A DNA stretch of 48,559 nt from an uncultured Lachnospiraceae bacterium (GCA_910579615.1 CAJTUA010000031.1:1-48559), one strand, 5' to 3'. Shown: positions 1 through 8,858, counted from the stretch's first letter. Made by a program: numbers and translations. Notes: generated from the letters alone by a model not told the origin.

Positions 1-120
1 GGATGTGCCCGCTGCCTTCTCCCCTGGGGGATTTGCAGCAGCGCGGGCGTCTCGCTAGGCACTGCCCCATTGGTTGGTGCTCTGGCCGCAGCCAGGGTGG
101 CTTCCGGGAACAATAAATAA
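1..120 (+). CDS. possible C-terminal end of a gene cut by the window edge
   Basis: Frame 1 is open from the first base to a TAA at 118-120 and would encode about 39 residues rich in Ala, Gly and Val, ending in VASGNNK. I do not recognise the family. The only support is the open frame and a hairpin about 40 bases downstream. It could be non-coding. Confidence 0.22.
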   Translation, partial: GCARCLLPWGICSSAGVSLGTAPLVGALAAARVASGNNK

Positions 121-159
121 GCCAGGTAATCTGTAAAAAAGGCATATAGTTTATAACAA

Positions 160-192
160 AAGGGGCAAAGCCAGGATTTGGCTTTGCCCCTT
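160..192 (-). terminator. probable transcription terminator of the potABCD operon
   Basis: A 14-bp perfect stem (160-173 with 179-192) encloses a five-base loop. Read on the minus strand the stem is followed by TTTTGTT, as expected for an intrinsic terminator after potD. On the plus strand the T run is shorter, so weaker bidirectional use is possible. Confidence 0.6.
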
Positions 193-244
193 TGCTGCGT
201 TATGCACTTTTTTTGCGTGGGGGGATACCCCCCCTGCCGCTCAA

Positions 245-323
245 GCCTGCATTTTGAGTGTATTGATTACACAGCCCCTGACCCGGCAATGCAGGCAAAA
301 CCAAAACCGGGTCAGGCTTTTTC
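245..323. repeat. two interlocking inverted repeats 3' of potD
   Basis: GCCTGCATT (245-253) can pair with AATGCAGGC (288-296). CCTGACCCGG (277-286) can pair with CCGGGTCAGG (307-316), which is followed by CTTTTTCT on the plus strand. The two stems interleave, so they form either alternatives or a pseudoknot. Function unknown; a plus-strand terminator is the simplest reading. Confidence 0.4.
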
Positions 324-335
324 TGGTCGTTTTCC

Positions 336-1475
336 TTACTGATTTCCCCTTTGGTTCCACTTGTTCAAGTACATTGCCTCCGCATCTTCCCCAAGGTAAA
401 GGAACGTCTCACAGCGCTCCAGCACGTCGCTGCCCGGAAAAGCAATCTCACTGTTGCGGATATCCTCATCCGTAATCAGCTCCCTCGCCGCCTTGTTCGG
501 AGTGGAATAAGTAATATAATTAAAATTTGCTAAAGCTACATCTGCGCGGCAGCAGAAGTTAATCCATGCTTCCGCATTCTCCTTATTTTCTGCAGTCTTT
601 GGAATTACCCAGCCGTCAATCCATACATTGGAACCTTCCTTTGGCACTACATAGACCAAATCTTCATTCTCACGCTGTGTGTAGATGGCTTCCCCGGAAT
701 AAATTACGCCGATTGCTGCCTCCTCACCAATCATCTTATCACGCACCTGGTCAACAAAATAGCCCTGTACGAGAGGATACTGCTTTTGCAGCAGGGCAAG
801 CGCCTCGTCAAGCTCCGCTTCGTCGGTTGTATTCTGGCTGTAGCCAAGGTAGGTGAGTGCAATCATGAACGCGTCGCGCACACTGTTAATCATCAGGATT
901 TCCTGGGAATATTTCTCGTCAAAGAGCACGCCCCAACTGTCGATGGGTTCATCCACCATCGTTTTGTTATAAAGGATGCCGACGGTACCCCAACAGTACG
1001 GTACACTGTAGCGGTTTTCCGGGTCAAAATTTTCCGCGCTCCTTAAATATTCCGGGTCAATATTGACAATGTTTGGGATATTATCATAGTTAAGCGGCAG
1101 GAGCAATTCCTCGTCAATCATTTTCTGAATCATATAATCCGACGGGCAGACAACGTCATATTTTGCAGCACCCGTTGCTACAATCGGATACATATCCTCA
1201 TTTTCTTCAAAATAATTGTAATAAACCTTGATGCCAGTGTCCTTTTCAAAAATGTCAATCACGCGCTCGTCAATGTATTCGCCCCAGTTGTAGACATAAA
1301 CTTCGCCGTTATCCCCCGCCTTATAATCACCAGTTGCTTCGAGGGTGAAAGGGATTTCGTCATCATCGCCGCCGCCACAGCCGGTCATTGCGAAAGTGCC
1401 CGTTAACACAAGGCTTCCGGCCAAAAGCAGAGCAGCAGGACGGGAAAATGTTGTAAAAAAATCTTTCTTTTTCAT
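336..1475 (-). CDS. potD: spermidine/putrescine ABC transporter substrate-binding lipoprotein PotD
   Basis: Captures polyamines outside the membrane and delivers them to PotBC. The 379-residue product begins with a basic and hydrophobic signal segment ending in the lipobox MTGC (Cys about residue 33), so it should be a lipid-anchored lipoprotein. The mature part shows the PotD pattern: YNWGEYID near the start, then YDVVCPSDYMI, YSVPYCWGTVGILYN and a C-terminal EAWINFCCR block. ATG at 1475 is preferred over the TTG at 1478 because GGAGG lies nine bases upstream. It is the last gene of the regulator-potA-potB-potC-potD operon and its size is normal. The exact polyamine cannot be read from sequence. 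Confidence 0.93.
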   Translation of the reverse strand: MKKKDFFTTFSRPAALLLAGSLVLTGTFAMTGCGGGDDDEIPFTLEATGDYKAGDNGEVYVYNWGEYIDERVIDIFEKDTGIKVYYNYFEENEDMYPIVATGAAKYDVVCPSDYMIQKMIDEELLLPLNYDNIPNIVNIDPEYLRSAENFDPENRYSVPYCWGTVGILYNKTMVDEPIDSWGVLFDEKYSQEILMINSVRDAFMIALTYLGYSQNTTDEAELDEALALLQKQYPLVQGYFVDQVRDKMIGEEAAIGVIYSGEAIYTQRENEDLVYVVPKEGSNVWIDGWVIPKTAENKENAEAWINFCCRADVALANFNYITYSTPNKAARELITDEDIRNSEIAFPGSDVLERCETFLYLGEDAEAMYLNKWNQRGNQ

Positions 1476-1549
1476 CAATCATAGCCTCCATTTTAAAAAT
1501 ATTTGGTTCTGTATAAAATTTCTGTTTTTATTCTGAATCCTAAATGGCA

Positions 1550-2332
1550 TTACGCTGCTTTTTCTTTCTTCCCTAACCGGTTTACGAGAAGCAGAAGAAT
1601 CAGCACCCCGCCAAACAGGAGTGTTGAGAGCGCGTACATTTCCGGCTTAATCCCTTTTCGCGTCTCAGAATAAATCAAAGTTGAAAGTGTATTGACCGTC
1701 GCGCCGCGCGTAAAATGCGTGATGATAAAATCGTCGAGCGAGAGCGTGAAGGCAAGCAAAAATCCGGAGAGGATGCCCGGGAAAATATCCGGGAACACGA
1801 CCAGAAAAAATGCCTTTAGGGGTGTTGCGCCCAAATCAAGCGCCGCCTCGTAGGTACTCTGGTTTGTCTGGGCGAGTTTTGGCATGACATTTAAAATCAC
1901 ATACGGCACATTGAAGGCCGTGTGGGAGAGCAGCACCGTTAAAAAGCCCAGGTTTAAATCCAGTCCCAGAAAAAGCAGCATCAGCGAAATTCCGGTTACA
2001 ATCTCCGCGTTTAGCATTGGGATGTTTGTAATCCCAAGCATGATTGTGCGCGGAATCTTGCGCATATGGTTGATTGCGATTGCGGCAACGGTTCCAAGCA
2101 GCGACGCGAGCAGGGCGGAGAGGACAGCAATCAGCAATGTATCTTTTAGCGCTAACATAATGGTATCATTTGAAAACATGGAAGAGTACCATTTTGTTGT
2201 GAATCCCCCCCATTTGGAGCGGGATTTTGAACTGTTAAAGGATAAAACAATCAGCACAAGGATGGGCGCATACAAAAACAGGATGACGAGCCCGAGATAA
2301 AATTTTCGTAAAAACCGTTTGAAATTTACCAT
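1550..2332 (-). CDS. potC: spermidine/putrescine ABC transporter permease PotC
   Basis: A 260-residue inner-membrane permease with about six hydrophobic segments. The binding-protein-dependent permease loop that contacts PotA is visible around residues 165-185 (EAALDLGATPLKAFFLVVFP). The C-terminus is basic (NRLGKKEKAA). Its ATG overlaps the end of potB by seven bases, which points to translational coupling and one-to-one assembly with PotB. It fits PotC/YdcV rather than PotB by length and by its order after potB. Confidence 0.93.
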   Translation of the reverse strand: MVNFKRFLRKFYLGLVILFLYAPILVLIVLSFNSSKSRSKWGGFTTKWYSSMFSNDTIMLALKDTLLIAVLSALLASLLGTVAAIAINHMRKIPRTIMLGITNIPMLNAEIVTGISLMLLFLGLDLNLGFLTVLLSHTAFNVPYVILNVMPKLAQTNQSTYEAALDLGATPLKAFFLVVFPDIFPGILSGFLLAFTLSLDDFIITHFTRGATVNTLSTLIYSETRKGIKPEMYALSTLLFGGVLILLLLVNRLGKKEKAA

Positions 2333-3150
2333 GCATTTGCCCTCCCTTCCCCTTTATCGTATTTCCCGACAAGCGCCATGCTGATTAAAACAAATATCAT
2401 CAGCACGAGCGAAAGCCCGGAGCCGGAGTGCCAGTTGTTCAGCTTCTGGAACTGCTGTTCAATGATATTGCCGATGAGCAATACCTTGCTGCCGCCAAGG
2501 ATATCGGAGATGACAAAGGTGGTCAAAGATGGCACGAACACCATTGTGATGCCCGAAATTACCCCCGGCATACTCAGCGGGAAAATAATTTTTGTGAAGG
2601 TGTGGAAATTGTTCGCCCCAAGGTCATGCGCCGCATTGATGACGTTCTCATCGATTTTGACGAGTGTGTTGTACAGCGGCAGAATCATGAACGGGAGAAA
2701 ATCGTACACCATGCCGAGCACAATCGCCGTAGGCGAGTTGATGATATTTAAAGCCGGCAGGTGCAGGAATTCAAGGAAGGTGTTTAAAACACCTTTGCGC
2801 TCTAAAATATTCTGCCATGCAATAATGCGCAGCAGGGAATTCATCCACATTGGCATAATAAAAATCATCACCATAAAGCGGTTGTTTTTGAACTGCGTAT
2901 TCCGCAGAATCATGGCGAGCGGGTAGGCAATCAGCAGGCAGAGCAGCGTGGAAAGCAGCGAGAGCCGAACCGAGAGCCAGAGTGCCTTTAAATTTTCTTC
3001 CGTCGCAATCCGCTTTAAATTCTCAAACGTAAACCTGCCATCACGCCCGGTAAGTCCATAATAAACAATCATCAATAGCGGAATAATCGTAAACCCGAGA
3101 ATCCACAGCCCATAGGGTGTTGAAAGTAAAAATGTATTTTTTCGTTTCAT
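2326..3150 (-). CDS. potB: spermidine/putrescine ABC transporter permease PotB
   Basis: A 274-residue membrane permease, partner of PotC in the polyamine importer. The N-terminus (MKRKNTFLLSTPYGLWILGF) leads into the first membrane helix, and the EAA-type loop appears as NAAHDLGANNFHTFTKIIFP. The ATG at 3150 is chosen because GGAG lies nine bases before it; an open extension to 3192 has upstream ATGs without a good ribosome site. It lies between potA and potC, and its stop overlaps the potC start. Family assignment is secure; substrate preference is inferred from the complete potABCD set. Confidence 0.92.
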   Translation of the reverse strand: MKRKNTFLLSTPYGLWILGFTIIPLLMIVYYGLTGRDGRFTFENLKRIATEENLKALWLSVRLSLLSTLLCLLIAYPLAMILRNTQFKNNRFMVMIFIMPMWMNSLLRIIAWQNILERKGVLNTFLEFLHLPALNIINSPTAIVLGMVYDFLPFMILPLYNTLVKIDENVINAAHDLGANNFHTFTKIIFPLSMPGVISGITMVFVPSLTTFVISDILGGSKVLLIGNIIEQQFQKLNNWHSGSGLSLVLMIFVLISMALVGKYDKGEGRANAW

Positions 3151-3237
3151 CTTAAAAATCTCCATAAAAAGCGCATTTTTCGCGCAGTGCAAGCCATTCC
3201 AGAAGAACAGGGGAAAGAGCAGGAAATGTGGAAGCGT

Positions 3238-4323
3238 TTACCAGACATCCGACTCTTTTACACTGACAGCCTCATCCTCCGACTCCGGCTTGTGCATAAT
3301 CTGGATGTCAAACGGGTCTACCCGGATGCCGACCTCGGCGCCGACAAGCGCCATATCGGTGGAATGAACCAACCACTCAAAGCCATTCGCCATAACCTCC
3401 ATCTCATAGTGCACACCCTTAAAAATCAGAGAAGTTACATGCCCTTTGATAATGCCGTCCTCCGGGGCAACCAAATCGATATCCTCCGGGCGGATGACCA
3501 CATCAACCGGGGTGTTTTGCCCGAATCCCTCATCCACACATGCGAAATTCGTGCCGAGGATATTGACAAGGCGGTCCTGCACCATGGTGGCGGAAATGAT
3601 ATTGCTCTCGCCAATAAAATCCGCAACAAATGCGTTTTCCGGTTCATTGTAGATATCCTCCGGCGAACCAATCTGTTGGATATACCCCTGGTTCATGACC
3701 ATGATGGTATCGGACATGGTGAGCGCTTCTTCCTGGTCATGCGTGACATAAACAAACGTGATGCCAAGCTCATTTTTTAAGCGAATCAGTTCGTATTGCA
3801 TATCCTGGCGCAGCTTTAAGTCGAGTGCGCCGAGCGGTTCGTCAAGGAGCAGCACCTTCGGCTCGTTGACAATTGCACGCGCGATGGCAATGCGCTGCTG
3901 TTGGCCGCCGGAAAGGGAATCCGGCATACGGTTTTCATAGCCGTCCAGATTTACAAGCTTTAAGGCATATTTAATCTTATCCTGGATATACTGTTTGCTT
4001 TTTTTCTTTATTTTCAGGCCGAAAGCGATATTGTCCGCAATCGTCATATGGGTAAAGAGCGCGTATTTCTGGAAAACGGTGTTTAACTGCCGCTCATTTG
4101 GCGGGAGCTTTGTAATGTCCCTGCCATCAAAAAGTACCTTGCCCTCATCCGGCGATTCAAAGCCGCCGATTATGCGCAGTGTCGTCGTCTTGCCGCAGCC
4201 GGACGGGCCTAAGAGCGTCAAAAATTCATTTTCGCGTATGTAGAGGTTCAGGTCGTCAATTACAGTGCTGCCGTCGTAGCGTTTGGTGATGCCGACGAGC
4301 TCGATGAGTTTATTGTCAATCAT
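3238..4323 (-). CDS. potA: spermidine/putrescine ABC transporter ATP-binding protein PotA
   Basis: Cytoplasmic ATPase that powers polyamine import. In the 361-residue protein the Walker A motif GPSGCGKTT is at residues 39-47, the signature LSGGQQQR at 137-144, and Walker B LLLDEP at 158-163, followed by the D-loop (GALD) and the H-loop in THDQEE. Residues after about 240 form the TOBE-type regulatory domain usual for PotA. AAAGGA precedes the ATG. It follows the regulator gene by 43 bases and is presumably in the same transcript. All catalytic motifs are intact. Confidence 0.95.
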   Translation of the reverse strand: MIDNKLIELVGITKRYDGSTVIDDLNLYIRENEFLTLLGPSGCGKTTTLRIIGGFESPDEGKVLFDGRDITKLPPNERQLNTVFQKYALFTHMTIADNIAFGLKIKKKSKQYIQDKIKYALKLVNLDGYENRMPDSLSGGQQQRIAIARAIVNEPKVLLLDEPLGALDLKLRQDMQYELIRLKNELGITFVYVTHDQEEALTMSDTIMVMNQGYIQQIGSPEDIYNEPENAFVADFIGESNIISATMVQDRLVNILGTNFACVDEGFGQNTPVDVVIRPEDIDLVAPEDGIIKGHVTSLIFKGVHYEMEVMANGFEWLVHSTDMALVGAEVGIRVDPFDIQIMHKPESEDEAVSVKESDVW

Positions 4324-4366
4324 TCGCTTGTTTCCTTTCTGCGCGGGGCGCGTGTGAAGCTTACAG

Positions 4367-4906
4367 CTAAAAACTTGGCGGGGTGGAAACCCACAAAATT
4401 AAGGCGCCGTTTTTGCCCTGGCTGCTGATATAATGTTTTTTGTTCGGTATAAAATAAAAGGATTCCCCTTTTTTGGCTTTGTAAGTCTTGCTGCCGATGT
4501 GGATGTTGACTGCGCCGTTTAGGACATAACCGAATTCCTCCCCCTCATGCGGGTTATCCGGGTAGGTCGCCCCGTCCGGCTCTAAGGTCAGAAGAATCGG
4601 CTCCATCATGTTTTTCTGGGCGTTCGGGATAATCCATTCAATCTTGTTTTTCAGTTCGCCATCCACTTTCTCAAAATAATCCGTTTTTGCGAATACGACC
4701 TGCTCGGAGGTGGTATTGGAAAAAAATTCTTCCAGGTTGGTGCCAAGGCACTGCAAAATATCGACGAGTGTGGCGATGGACGGTGAAGTCAAATCGCGCT
4801 CCAGTTGGGAAATAAAGCCTTTTGACAGCTCACAGCGGTCGGCCAGTTCCTCTTGTGTCAGGCTTTTCTGAATACGCAGTTCTTTAATTTTAGCGCCTAT
4901 TTTCAT
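4367..4906 (-). CDS. XRE-family regulator with C-terminal cupin domain, probable polyamine-operon regulator
   Basis: A 179-residue DNA-binding protein. Residues 7-60 form an XRE/Cro helix-turn-helix (LTQEELADRCELSKGFISQL). Residues about 105-175 form a cupin barrel (GEEFGYVLNGAVNIHIG, then a Gly-rich turn and FIPNKKHYI) that probably senses a small ligand. This arrangement is that of PuuR-like regulators, and XRE-cupin genes commonly head potABCD operons in Clostridia. It is the first gene of the operon; the AGTTTAG palindrome in its leader is the likely autoregulatory site. That the ligand is a polyamine is inference from context. Confidence 0.88.
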   Translation of the reverse strand: MKIGAKIKELRIQKSLTQEELADRCELSKGFISQLERDLTSPSIATLVDILQCLGTNLEEFFSNTTSEQVVFAKTDYFEKVDGELKNKIEWIIPNAQKNMMEPILLTLEPDGATYPDNPHEGEEFGYVLNGAVNIHIGSKTYKAKKGESFYFIPNKKHYISSQGKNGALILWVSTPPSF

Positions 4907-4967
4907 AATTGCCCCTCATTTATTGGATTTTAATTTTTTTGGTCCGGCTGTGTGATAGTAAACTTTG

Positions 4968-4986
4968 AGTTTAGAATTCCTAAACT
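4968..4986. promoter_or_regulatory. palindromic operator candidate of the XRE-pot operon
   Basis: AGTTTAG (4968-4974), a five-base AATTC spacer and CTAAACT (4980-4986) form a perfect 7-bp inverted repeat just downstream of the predicted transcription start. A further AGTTTAG is at 5046-5052, upstream of the -35. The spacing suits a dimeric XRE regulator that blocks its own promoter. Binding is inferred. Confidence 0.55.
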
Positions 4987-5001
4987 GACACAGCGATTAT
5001 T

Positions 5002-5029
5002 ATTATACACGGATTATGTCGGATGTCAA
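5002..5029 (-). promoter_or_regulatory. sigma-A type promoter of the regulator-potABCD operon
   Basis: On the minus strand TTGACA (complement of 5024-5029) is followed after 16 bases by TATAAT (complement of 5002-5007), preceded by TG. Both hexamers match the consensus perfectly, so the promoter should be strong unless repressed. Confidence 0.8.
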
Positions 5030-5082
5030 GCATTATTAAACAAAAAGTTTAGAAATATTGTTAGAAAGAAAATTGGGGAATA

Positions 5083-5511
5083 TTGAGGGAATCCGTATTT
5101 GGGTGGTTAAAGCAGAAATTGGAGGGCGTATCCTGTAGCAATTGTAGCAGTAAAGAATATATTTCCGACCAGAGGGGGCATTCCGCTTTAAACATGTTTA
5201 CAGAATACTCTATGGTAGACCAGGACGTATTTGAGGAATACACCAGGTTTATGGAAACGGAGGTAAAAGCACTCTGTTTCCGGTATAACATGGATTTTGA
5301 AAAAGCAAGCAGCTGGTATGATGGATATGAACTGATAAATTTTCATCATGTTTATAACCCAAAATCCGTTGTGGAGGCGATGCGCCGCGGCAGATGCTTC
5401 AATTATTGAACGGCAACAGAAACGTATGAGGCTCTGAAAAAATATATCAATATGAACCTTGATGGGCTGCGCGGTAATCCTGGCATACTAGAGCGCAAGG
5501 AAAGATTATAA
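5083..5511 (+). pseudogene. remnant of an AAA-ATPase-like / PD-(D/E)XK nuclease-like family gene
   Basis: The reading frame 5083-5409 encodes a piece resembling the end of the AAA-ATPase-like domain seen in many multi-copy Clostridia and Bacteroides proteins: CFRYNMDFEKASSWYDGYEL, then VYNPKSVVEAM and CFNY. The frame then meets a TGA at 5407-5409 where the family usually has Trp, and continues in the same frame with TATETYEALKKYINMNLDGL, the expected next block. Homology is lost after about 5485 and the frame stops at 5511. Both ends of the normal protein (about 500-600 residues) are missing. The gene is therefore dead by truncation plus a nonsense codon. Confidence 0.75.
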
Positions 5512-5910
5512 GATTATCCGGGAAATACCTGCGGGTTGTGGTTATGCGGATAAAGTGCCCGGGAAGCGATATGATATTAAACTTTTGCAGGATTGCAATG
5601 GAGATATGAATGAGCAAGGACAAATCCTATGCGGTCATTGGGGTAAAGCAGTTGCATAAAAGCTTTTCTTATATATAAGAATTGGCAGCTGTTGCGAAAA
5701 TGTTGCAGTAATAATGTGGTTGGCATTAAAAGGCATGGGGGAATTTGGCTACGGATGTTTTGGCTGCCACACAAAGAAGGATATGTACAAGACACCAATC
5801 GAAATGATTGTATATGAAATGATATCCTGATATCCCATACTTTGTGTGACAGCCCAAAGAAAGCAGTGTTCAGGCACGACTTTAAGAAAAATCAACGTCT
5901 CCTCTTTCTT
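5512..5910. other. no recognisable gene
   Basis: About 400 bases between the pseudogene and aroC. Two short open segments exist on the plus strand, neither with a ribosome site or family resemblance. It is probably debris from the same decaying locus. No clear terminator for aroC was found. Confidence 0.5.
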
Positions 5911-7032
5911 CTATGAATTTTTGTCATAAAATTTCCGCACATACTCCATGCGCGCTCCCATATTGACAAGTAGCGCATCGGCAACTGTCAACGCAGCCAT
6001 GGCCTCCACAACGACAACCGCGCGCGGAACAATAACCGGGTCGTGCCGCCCTTTGACCTGCACCGTGCGCGGGCAGCCGTCGCGCCCGATGGTCTGCTGC
6101 TCCCTGAAAATGGAAGGCGTTGGCTTGATGGCGGCGCGCAGTACGATATCCGAACCGTCGCTGATGCCGCCGAGAATACCGCCCGCGCGGTTCGTTGCTT
6201 TTTCAGCGCGCCCGTTTTTCGTGCCGAGAAAAGCATCGTTGTTTTCCGAGCCCTTTGCCGCCGCACACAAGAAACCGGAGCCAATCTCAAAGCCTTTTAC
6301 GGCACCGATGGAGAAAATTGCTTTGGCAAGATTCGCGTCAAGCTTTTCAAACACCGGGTCGCCGATGCCTGCAGGTATACCCGAAATGATGCATTCAATG
6401 ATGCCGCCCGCGGAATCGAACGCTCTCATCGTGTTTTGCAGATATTCTTCTGCCGCATCCGAGGCCGCTTTCCCCGGCATAAAGAGCGGGCTTGCATCGC
6501 GCTCTAGTATGAGGATGTCAGGGGAGAGGTTAGAAGGGGTGGCATTCACCGGACCAATGGCCTTTGTGTAGGCAGTTGCCGTGATGCCAAGCTCCTTTAA
6601 GAGTGCGCAGGCAACGGCACCGGCCGCCACGCGCCCGATGGTCTCGCGCCCGGAGGAGCGCCCGCCGCCGCGGTAGTCGCGGAAGCCATATTTTGCGTCA
6701 AAAGTAAAATCGGCATGTCCCGGACGGTAATAACCTGCGATTTCTGAGTAGTCGGCGGAGCGCTGCGTCTCGTTGTAGACTGTCATGGAAATCGGGGTTC
6801 CGGTGGTGAGCCCTTCAAATACACCGGACTCGATTGCGACAATGTCATTTTCCTTGCGCGGGGTGGAATAGCGCGTCTGCCCCGGTCTGCGCCGGTTTAA
6901 GTAAGCCTGTACCCATTCTTCCTGCAGTGGGATGCCTGCCGGACAGCCGTCAACGACAACACCGATGCCCCTGCCATGGGATTCCCCCCATGTTGTGATT
7001 TTAAATATCGTACCAAAGCTTGAGCCTGCCAT
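5911..7032 (-). CDS. aroC: chorismate synthase
   Basis: Last step of the shikimate pathway: converts 5-enolpyruvylshikimate-3-phosphate to chorismate using reduced FMN. The 373-residue protein carries the family blocks GRGIGVVVDGCPAGIPL near the start, RPGHADFTFDAKYGFRDYRG and GRSSGRETIGRVAAGAVA around residues 100-140, and the C-terminal Arg-rich region typical of AroC. Length is normal. The ATG has AAAGG upstream. It stands alone here, without other aro genes, followed downstream only by debris. Confidence 0.96.
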   Translation of the reverse strand: MAGSSFGTIFKITTWGESHGRGIGVVVDGCPAGIPLQEEWVQAYLNRRRPGQTRYSTPRKENDIVAIESGVFEGLTTGTPISMTVYNETQRSADYSEIAGYYRPGHADFTFDAKYGFRDYRGGGRSSGRETIGRVAAGAVACALLKELGITATAYTKAIGPVNATPSNLSPDILILERDASPLFMPGKAASDAAEEYLQNTMRAFDSAGGIIECIISGIPAGIGDPVFEKLDANLAKAIFSIGAVKGFEIGSGFLCAAAKGSENNDAFLGTKNGRAEKATNRAGGILGGISDGSDIVLRAAIKPTPSIFREQQTIGRDGCPRTVQVKGRHDPVIVPRAVVVVEAMAALTVADALLVNMGARMEYVRKFYDKNS

Positions 7033-7211
7033 AATGATTTGCCTTTCTTAATTTGTAATTTTGCATATGCTTATATTGTGCATAATCCGGTGAAAAAGTC
7101 AAGAAAAAATTTGAAAGAAGAACCGCCGCAGCCATTGCCGCGGCGCAATGTGATTTCAGGAAAGAGCGGGCAGGGGAATGGTTTCCCTTCGCGCCCCTGC
7201 GCATAAAAAAA

Positions 7212-7235
7212 TCCGGGGAGGTTCCCCTCCCCGGA
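7212..7235 (-). terminator. intrinsic terminator of the Cys/Gly-rich gene
   Basis: TCCGGGGAGG (7212-7221) pairs perfectly with CCTCCCCGGA (7226-7235) around a four-base loop. On the minus strand a run of seven T follows. It starts ten bases after the stop codon of the Cys/Gly-rich gene. Confidence 0.85.
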
Positions 7236-7244
7236 CTCTGTGGA

Positions 7245-7535
7245 TTAGCAGCCGCAGCCGCAGCCACATCCGCAATTGTTGTTGGTGCTTACGCCGCAGC
7301 CATTGCCGCAGCCGCCGCAGAAGAGCAGAAGCAGGATAATCCAGGTGCAGGAATCACATCCGCAGCCGCCGTTGCCAAGGCTGATGCCATTGCCGCAGCC
7401 GCCGCCGCAGAAGAGCAGCAACAGGATAATCCATAAGCAGCTATTGCTGCCGCCGTTCCCGAATCCTACAGTGCCGCACCCGCAGCCATTGTTCTCACAT
7501 CCGCATCCACAGTTTGTAGCCGATAAATCACTCAT
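7245..7535 (-). CDS. small Cys/Gly-rich protein with two hydrophobic repeats
   Basis: A 96-residue protein made of tandem units. Each unit has a polar CGCG-type segment, then a hydrophobic block (SCLWIILLLLFCGG and SCTWIILLLLFCGG) and a Gly/Asn/Cys stretch; the end is nearly pure CG repeats. About one residue in five is Cys. Similar small proteins occur in Lachnospiraceae and are sometimes automatically labelled chorion-like high-cysteine proteins; the function is unknown. It has GGAGG before the ATG and its own strong terminator, so it is a real, probably well-expressed gene. The two WIILLLLFC blocks could be membrane-active or mediate assembly. Confidence 0.8.
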   Translation of the reverse strand: MSDLSATNCGCGCENNGCGCGTVGFGNGGSNSCLWIILLLLFCGGGCGNGISLGNGGCGCDSCTWIILLLLFCGGCGNGCGVSTNNNCGCGCGCGC

Positions 7536-7831
7536 TTTGTTGCCTCCAAAAAGATTTTACAATGTATCATATGTGCATGGGCTTGCCTTATTTCCTCGAA
7601 ATTACAAAAAAAATTTCAGATAGCAGAAAGTTCTTTTTTATATATGCGCTGATACAGATATGAAATATTAAGTGGGGCATCCCGAAAAAGTTCTGCCACG
7701 ATAAAAGCACATATGGAAAGCTGGATGAATAATATAAATCGAAATTGCATTTTTATCGGCTGAAAATCCATAGCACCGCAGTCTGCGGCCGGGCAGTTAT
7801 GGATTTTGCGTTTGGTCGGTCTGGAGGCGGG

Positions 7832-8830
7832 ATGGAACGTGCAGGCAGACTGGTACATGCCGAAATGGCATATGCCGCCGGATATACCGGACGAGGGATT
7901 ACAGCCGCTGTAATAGATACCGGAATCGGAGCGCACCCGGATATCCCGGGGGAACGGCTTCTTTTCTTCCGTGATTTTGTGAACCGAAAAGGGATGCCAT
8001 ACGATGATTCCGGGCACGGGACACATGTCTGCGGGATTCTTGCAGGCAGCGGCAGACTGGCAAATGGGAAATGGCGCGGGATTGCGCCGGAATGTTCACT
8101 GGTGGTTTTAAAGGCGCTTGACCGCAACGGGGACGGGGAGCCGGCGGATGTGATGGCGGCGCTGAAATGGGTACTGGAGAGGAGCAGGGAGTTTGACATC
8201 CGTGTTGTGAATCTCTCCTTTGGGGCAAGTTGTGAGGAGAAGGACGAGGACTACAAAAGATTGCTGCTTTTGGTGGAACAGGTCTGGGAGGCCGGAATCT
8301 GCGTGGTCGGCGCGGCGGGGAATTTAGGACCTGGGAGGAGCACGGTTACGCTGCCAGGCTGCAGCAGCCGGATTATTACGGTCGGGGCTTCGGAGGAAGG
8401 GATGTTTGCAAACCGCTATTCCGGCAGAGGACCAGGACGTGAAGGAAGCATGAAGCCGGATTTGGTTGCCCCGGCAGGCAATATCAAAAGTCTTTCCCCA
8501 CTGCGCTATGATATGCAGGGGGGAAAATTGCATTTTACGGCAGCACATGTGGGCGGTGGCGGAATGCTGCCGGACGGGCAGGCGTGGGAGCGGATGCTTT
8601 CTGCCGAGATGATGCACCGGCGGCTTTTGATGTCAGGCTATGCCGTAAAGAGCGGAACCTCGATGTCAACGCCGATGGTTTCCGGGGCGGTCTGCCTGCT
8701 CTTGCAGAAAGAGGCAGGGCTTTTGCCGGATGAGATAAAGGAAAGGCTCTGGCAGTCCGCGGTGGATTTGGGATTGCCGGAAGGACAGCAGGGAAAAGGG
8801 ATGTTGGATTTGCAAAGGCTGTTATTCTGA
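7832..8830 (+). CDS. S8-family (subtilisin-like) serine peptidase, probably intracellular
   Basis: Serine protease with the full triad: Asp29 in AVIDTGIG, His62 in DSGHGTHVCG and Ser277 in SGTSMSTPMVSG (numbered from ATG 7832, 332 residues). The oxyanion Asn is in GAAGN. There is no signal peptide or propeptide, as in AprX-type intracellular subtilases. The ATG at 7832 has GGAGG four bases upstream; earlier in-frame starts are an ATG at 7799 and a TTG at 7745, and start choice is uncertain. A terminator follows at 8859. Substrate unknown. Confidence 0.9.
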   Translation: MERAGRLVHAEMAYAAGYTGRGITAAVIDTGIGAHPDIPGERLLFFRDFVNRKGMPYDDSGHGTHVCGILAGSGRLANGKWRGIAPECSLVVLKALDRNGDGEPADVMAALKWVLERSREFDIRVVNLSFGASCEEKDEDYKRLLLLVEQVWEAGICVVGAAGNLGPGRSTVTLPGCSSRIITVGASEEGMFANRYSGRGPGREGSMKPDLVAPAGNIKSLSPLRYDMQGGKLHFTAAHVGGGGMLPDGQAWERMLSAEMMHRRLLMSGYAVKSGTSMSTPMVSGAVCLLLQKEAGLLPDEIKERLWQSAVDLGLPEGQQGKGMLDLQRLLF

Positions 8831-8858
8831 ACCGCAAAAAGGCGGTTGTTCCTTTTGG

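Noticed and set aside
5512..5910. Continuation of the AAA-ATPase-like gene
   Set aside because: None of the later family blocks could be found in any frame.
7245..7535. Tandem GC-rich repeats as a CRISPR or satellite array
   Set aside because: The repeats are coding (Cys/Gly codons), irregular in spacing and lack spacers.
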